From contig NZ_CP159808.1 of assembly GCF_047717795.1 (NCBI RefSeq), positions 1,550,001 through 1,614,000 on the forward strand: 64,000 bases of DNA. The letters run 5' to 3'. Shown piece after piece: positions 61,781-64,000 of this stretch. Under the pieces are notes generated by a model that was not told where the DNA came from, searched no databases, and saw only the letters and a program-made list of their open reading frames with translations. Numbering within the stretch: the first letter of the stretch is position 1; each line of letters starts with the position of its first letter. Origin of the DNA: Marisalimonas sp016777705 (lineage in GTDB: Bacteria; Pseudomonadota; Alphaproteobacteria; Puniceispirillales; Marisalimonadaceae). A program made the translations under genes and the position numbers.

Positions 61781-62593
61781 TTAACCTTTTATCTGCCCAA
61801 GCATATTCATCAACTCATCTTCATTAGATGACAAATTCTTTACTCGTTTTAAAGTTCCAATATTAAGGTTAAGCTCTTTTTTTAACAACTTTCCATCACT
61901 TGATATTTCAATGTTATTATTACTCTCAAAGCCTAGACCCAGTTTTACAATGAACTTTTGTTCTTCTAAAGAAATAAAATCTTTAATAAAAAATTTTAAT
62001 ACTGAGATAGCTTCTAAAACTTTCAAATTTGGATGTTTCAGTAATAATTTATTTAATATATGTATAGTTGATTCTGCCGTCCCTTTTCTTTGAGAAACTT
62101 GAACCTCTAATTGATAGGCTAGTTTTGTGGCTAATCCCATTAACAGACTTATTTTGTGCTTTGTTAATTTTCTTACCTTGTTATCACTTACACACAAAGT
62201 TCCTAAAGTATACCCGTCAGAAGTAACAATTGGAAATGCTGCATAAAATTTTACTCCAAAATCAGTTACTGCAGGATGGTATTTAAAACGAGCATCTTTA
62301 ACCATATTATTAATAATTAGGGGTTGCTTTTTCTCTAAAGCAAATTGACATAAAGTTTGATTTCTTGGCATTTCGTTCGGCACATCGTCAGGGAAACCAT
62401 CTCTAGCTAAAATAACTTGTTTTTCAGAGTCAATTACACCTGTCCAACTCACAGGACATCCAGTAATTTCTTTAGCTAAAAAACAATATATTTCATACAG
62501 GTTACTGTCGATGTCTTCAGTCGCACCTGATCTATGAACTGCTTCTACTCGTTTAGTGTCATTAGAGGGTATTTGTGCAGGTTTGAAATTCAT
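61781..62593 (-). CDS. GAF-domain sensor protein
   Basis: This 270 aa protein has a GAF domain (about residues 30-165): FLAKEITGCPVSWTGVIDSE, RNQTLCQFALEKKQPLIINN and VKFYAAFPIVTSDGYTLGTL. The family binds small ligands or senses redox or light. The C-terminal 100 residues are helical and have no output domain such as kinase or GGDEF. It leads the minus-strand cluster with the 103 aa unknown and the dehalogenase. Confidence 0.82.
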   Translation of the reverse strand: MNFKPAQIPSNDTKRVEAVHRSGATEDIDSNLYEIYCFLAKEITGCPVSWTGVIDSEKQVILARDGFPDDVPNEMPRNQTLCQFALEKKQPLIINNMVKDARFKYHPAVTDFGVKFYAAFPIVTSDGYTLGTLCVSDNKVRKLTKHKISLLMGLATKLAYQLEVQVSQRKGTAESTIHILNKLLLKHPNLKVLEAISVLKFFIKDFISLEEQKFIVKLGLGFESNNNIEISSDGKLLKKELNLNIGTLKRVKNLSSNEDELMNMLGQIKG

Positions 62594-62730
62594 ATGAAAA
62601 AATACTCAATAATAAGTTTAATTTTAATCTATATTACAGTAATCTCAGATTTTATAAATATCAAGAAGCTGTTTTAAGTTAATATATCAAATTAAAGCTA
62701 TAAAATTAATCAATTTTTCAGGATAATAAT

Positions 62731-63354
62731 ATGCTAGCACTAACATCGAATTTTTTTAAAAAAAATTTAGTTCTTATTTTCTTCTTGATTTCTTTTCCTG
62801 CTTTTGCTCACCATCCAATGGGAGGAGCGCTTCCTCAAAATTTTCTAAATGGAATACTTTCAGGTATAGCTCATCCAATTATAGGATTTGACCATCTTGC
62901 TTTTATCCTTACTTTTGGAATAATAGCTTCTTATTTTAAAAATAAATTTATTTTACCATTATATTTTATAACATTCTCTCTCATAGGAACTATTTTATCA
63001 GTAAATTTTCTAGTGGTACCTTTTTCAGAATTAATAATTTCACTTTCCATAATAATTGCTGGGTTTACATCCTTGTATGATAAAAGAATTAATATTTACT
63101 TCCCAATTATATTAGCTTCAGGAGGTGGTTTTTTTCATGGATATGCATTTGGGCAATCTGTAGTGGGAATTGAAGCCTCTCCGTTAATTGCATATCTAAT
63201 AGGAATAGCACTAATTGGATTTGTTTTAATTTTTGGGTCCAGTTTTTTAATAACAAAATATTATCATCTGACTTTAAAGCCAAGGTTTGTTGGAGCAATT
63301 TTTACTGGCGTTGGACTGACGTACTTTATTGAGAACGTTGAGACATTAATTTAA
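62731..63354 (+). CDS. HupE/UreJ-family metal transporter
   Basis: This 207 aa membrane protein has a signal peptide ending near AFAHH and about six helices. The HupE/UreJ motif HPIIGFDHLAFILTFGIIAS is present (about residues 48-67), followed by SGGGFFHGYAFGQSVVGIEA. Members move nickel or cobalt. GGATAATA lies ahead of the ATG. No urease or hydrogenase genes are in view; the adjacent exporter-family gene on the other strand suggests metal homeostasis. Confidence 0.85.
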   Translation: MLALTSNFFKKNLVLIFFLISFPAFAHHPMGGALPQNFLNGILSGIAHPIIGFDHLAFILTFGIIASYFKNKFILPLYFITFSLIGTILSVNFLVVPFSELIISLSIIIAGFTSLYDKRINIYFPIILASGGGFFHGYAFGQSVVGIEASPLIAYLIGIALIGFVLIFGSSFLITKYYHLTLKPRFVGAIFTGVGLTYFIENVETLI

Positions 63355-63356
63355 AA

Positions 63357-64000
63357 TTATAACTCAAAGAAAATTAAGTATCCATAACTCACAATCAATG
63401 CTGGAATGGCAGAATATATTGTTGCCACTAGAGCAACTTTAGGGCTTATTGCAAGCGCCGGAAACAATGCATCACCATCATTTGATATAGCGTTTCCAAT
63501 CTGTGCTGATAATGGTAAAAAACCTGCTATAAACATAGTGGTTACTAATAGTTGAGGGCCACATCCAGGTAGGAAACCTATTAATACTGCAATCAAAGGA
63601 ACAAAATATAATATATCGCTAAAGAGTAGCTTGAGATCTAAATCAACTAAATAAACTGTCAATTCAAAACATAAAAAAGCTATAATAACCCAACCTGTAA
63701 CAAAGTTGGTATCTGATACCGTTCTTCTAGTTATTGTTTCATTTGGTGAAGACATTTTTGGTTTAAACCCACCTATAAAAGACCATAACCACATAAAAAA
63801 GCATAAGCTACCAGCAAAAAATCCAAAAAGTGTTGCCAAGCCATCTACATAAAATCTAGAAAAATAAGCATCTAAATCAAATTGAAAAGCAGTAAATATA
63901 CCAAGAATTATTCCTGGTAAAAATAAGGCTATCCAAAAAACATCTAATTTTGAAGAATGATAAAATTCCTTTTTTTCAGGTAACTTTATTGATAACGATT
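63357..64000 (-). CDS. Putative heavy-metal exporter (ArsP_2/10-TM type), 3' part
   Basis: The frame is open to the window edge, so the start lies outside. The visible C-terminal 214 residues have five or more membrane segments with the family motif GFLPGCGPQLLVTTMFIAGF, then NAISNDGDALFPALAISPKV and a final AIPALIVSYGYLIFF. The upstream part reads LSIKLPEKKEFYHSSKLDVF and LFLPGIILGIFTAFQFD. The metal is unknown. The pairing with HupE is suggestive. A short methionine-less start at 63839 is only an internal codon. Confidence 0.75.
   Translation of the reverse strand, partial: SLSIKLPEKKEFYHSSKLDVFWIALFLPGIILGIFTAFQFDLDAYFSRFYVDGLATLFGFFAGSLCFFMWLWSFIGGFKPKMSSPNETITRRTVSDTNFVTGWVIIAFLCFELTVYLVDLDLKLLFSDILYFVPLIAVLIGFLPGCGPQLLVTTMFIAGFLPLSAQIGNAISNDGDALFPALAISPKVALVATIYSAIPALIVSYGYLIFFEL

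Noticed and set aside
62593..62676. 27-codon plus-strand hydrophobic frame overlapping the GAF gene start
   Set aside because: It has no Shine-Dalgarno, sits in the promoter region of the GAF gene and resembles chance A/T coding.
1..64000. CRISPR arrays, tRNA or rRNA genes, insertion sequences or prophage integrase
   Set aside because: I saw no spaced repeats, cloverleaf genes, transposase or integrase; the only phage-like signal is inside FlgE and FlgK.

Overview
The window is strongly AT-rich, gene-dense, and has short intergenic gaps and no RNA genes that I can see. The gene content points to a pelagic, small-genome alphaproteobacterium: an MbfA-type iron exporter, a Fur/Mur protein lacking the structural zinc cysteines, a FlgJ with only the rod-binding domain, DUF952, CaiB-type CoA-transferases and a DhlA-like dehalogenase. 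The exact lineage cannot be named from this window alone.

Region 1 (1-32.3 kb) is a flagellar island. A minus-strand operon runs flgB-C-D-E-F-G-H-I-J-K-L, with flgL cut by the window edge. A second minus-strand operon runs flgP-flgT-LysM protein-flgA-flgM-flgN-like-DUF2802-like. A plus-strand operon carries flhA-flhF-flhG-fliA and an unknown gene. A separate gene encodes a short extra hook-family protein. Five near-identical sigma-54-type promoters (TGGCAT, 5 nt, YTGCW) lie 17-82 nt upstream of flgB, flgG, flgP, flhA and the extra hook gene once the predicted start sites are allowed for, so this regulon looks RpoN-driven with a FliA/FlgM late checkpoint. The most striking point is size: FlgE is 1558 aa and FlgK 2128 aa, and both are enlarged by tandem repeat modules of the kind seen in phage tail and virion proteins.

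The end of this island (27.7-32.3 kb) holds mostly small unknown genes: a nitrile-hydratase-leader-like (NHLP) protein with no modification enzyme nearby, a Sel1/TPR-like secreted protein, a ParA-like ATPase paired with a coiled-coil protein, a single cyclic-nucleotide-binding domain, a FliL-like protein, and a 29-aa microgene with an almost perfect Shine-Dalgarno and its own hairpin terminator.

Region 2 (32.3-39.5 kb) has threonine synthase plus a tartrate/D-malate dehydrogenase, then iron genes: an FbpB-type permease, Fur/Mur, FbpA and an MbfA-like exporter whose ferritin-like domain has lost both ExxH motifs. Fur-box-like sequences lie upstream of fbpA and mbfA. A decayed short-chain dehydrogenase fragment sits between fur and fbpA.

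Region 3 (39.5-58.5 kb) is catabolic: an isopropylmalate-dehydrogenase-family gene broken by one extra base, a monooxygenase-like ABM protein, a four-carbon acid sugar kinase, an RraA-family protein, a paired acyl-CoA dehydrogenase operon with enoyl-CoA hydratase, a thiolase, hydrolases, two MFS carriers, a CaiB CoA-transferase, a metallo-beta-lactamase-fold hydrolase, a nitroreductase, a lytic transglycosylase, a second crotonase and glycerate kinase. This suggests uptake of organic acids and CoA-ester breakdown, but no single pathway can be reconstructed.

Region 4 (58.5-64 kb) has a GST, a glycosyltransferase, DUF952 coupled to a haloalkane-dehalogenase-like enzyme, a GAF protein, a HupE/UreJ protein and the 3' part of a heavy-metal-exporter-family membrane protein that runs off the window.
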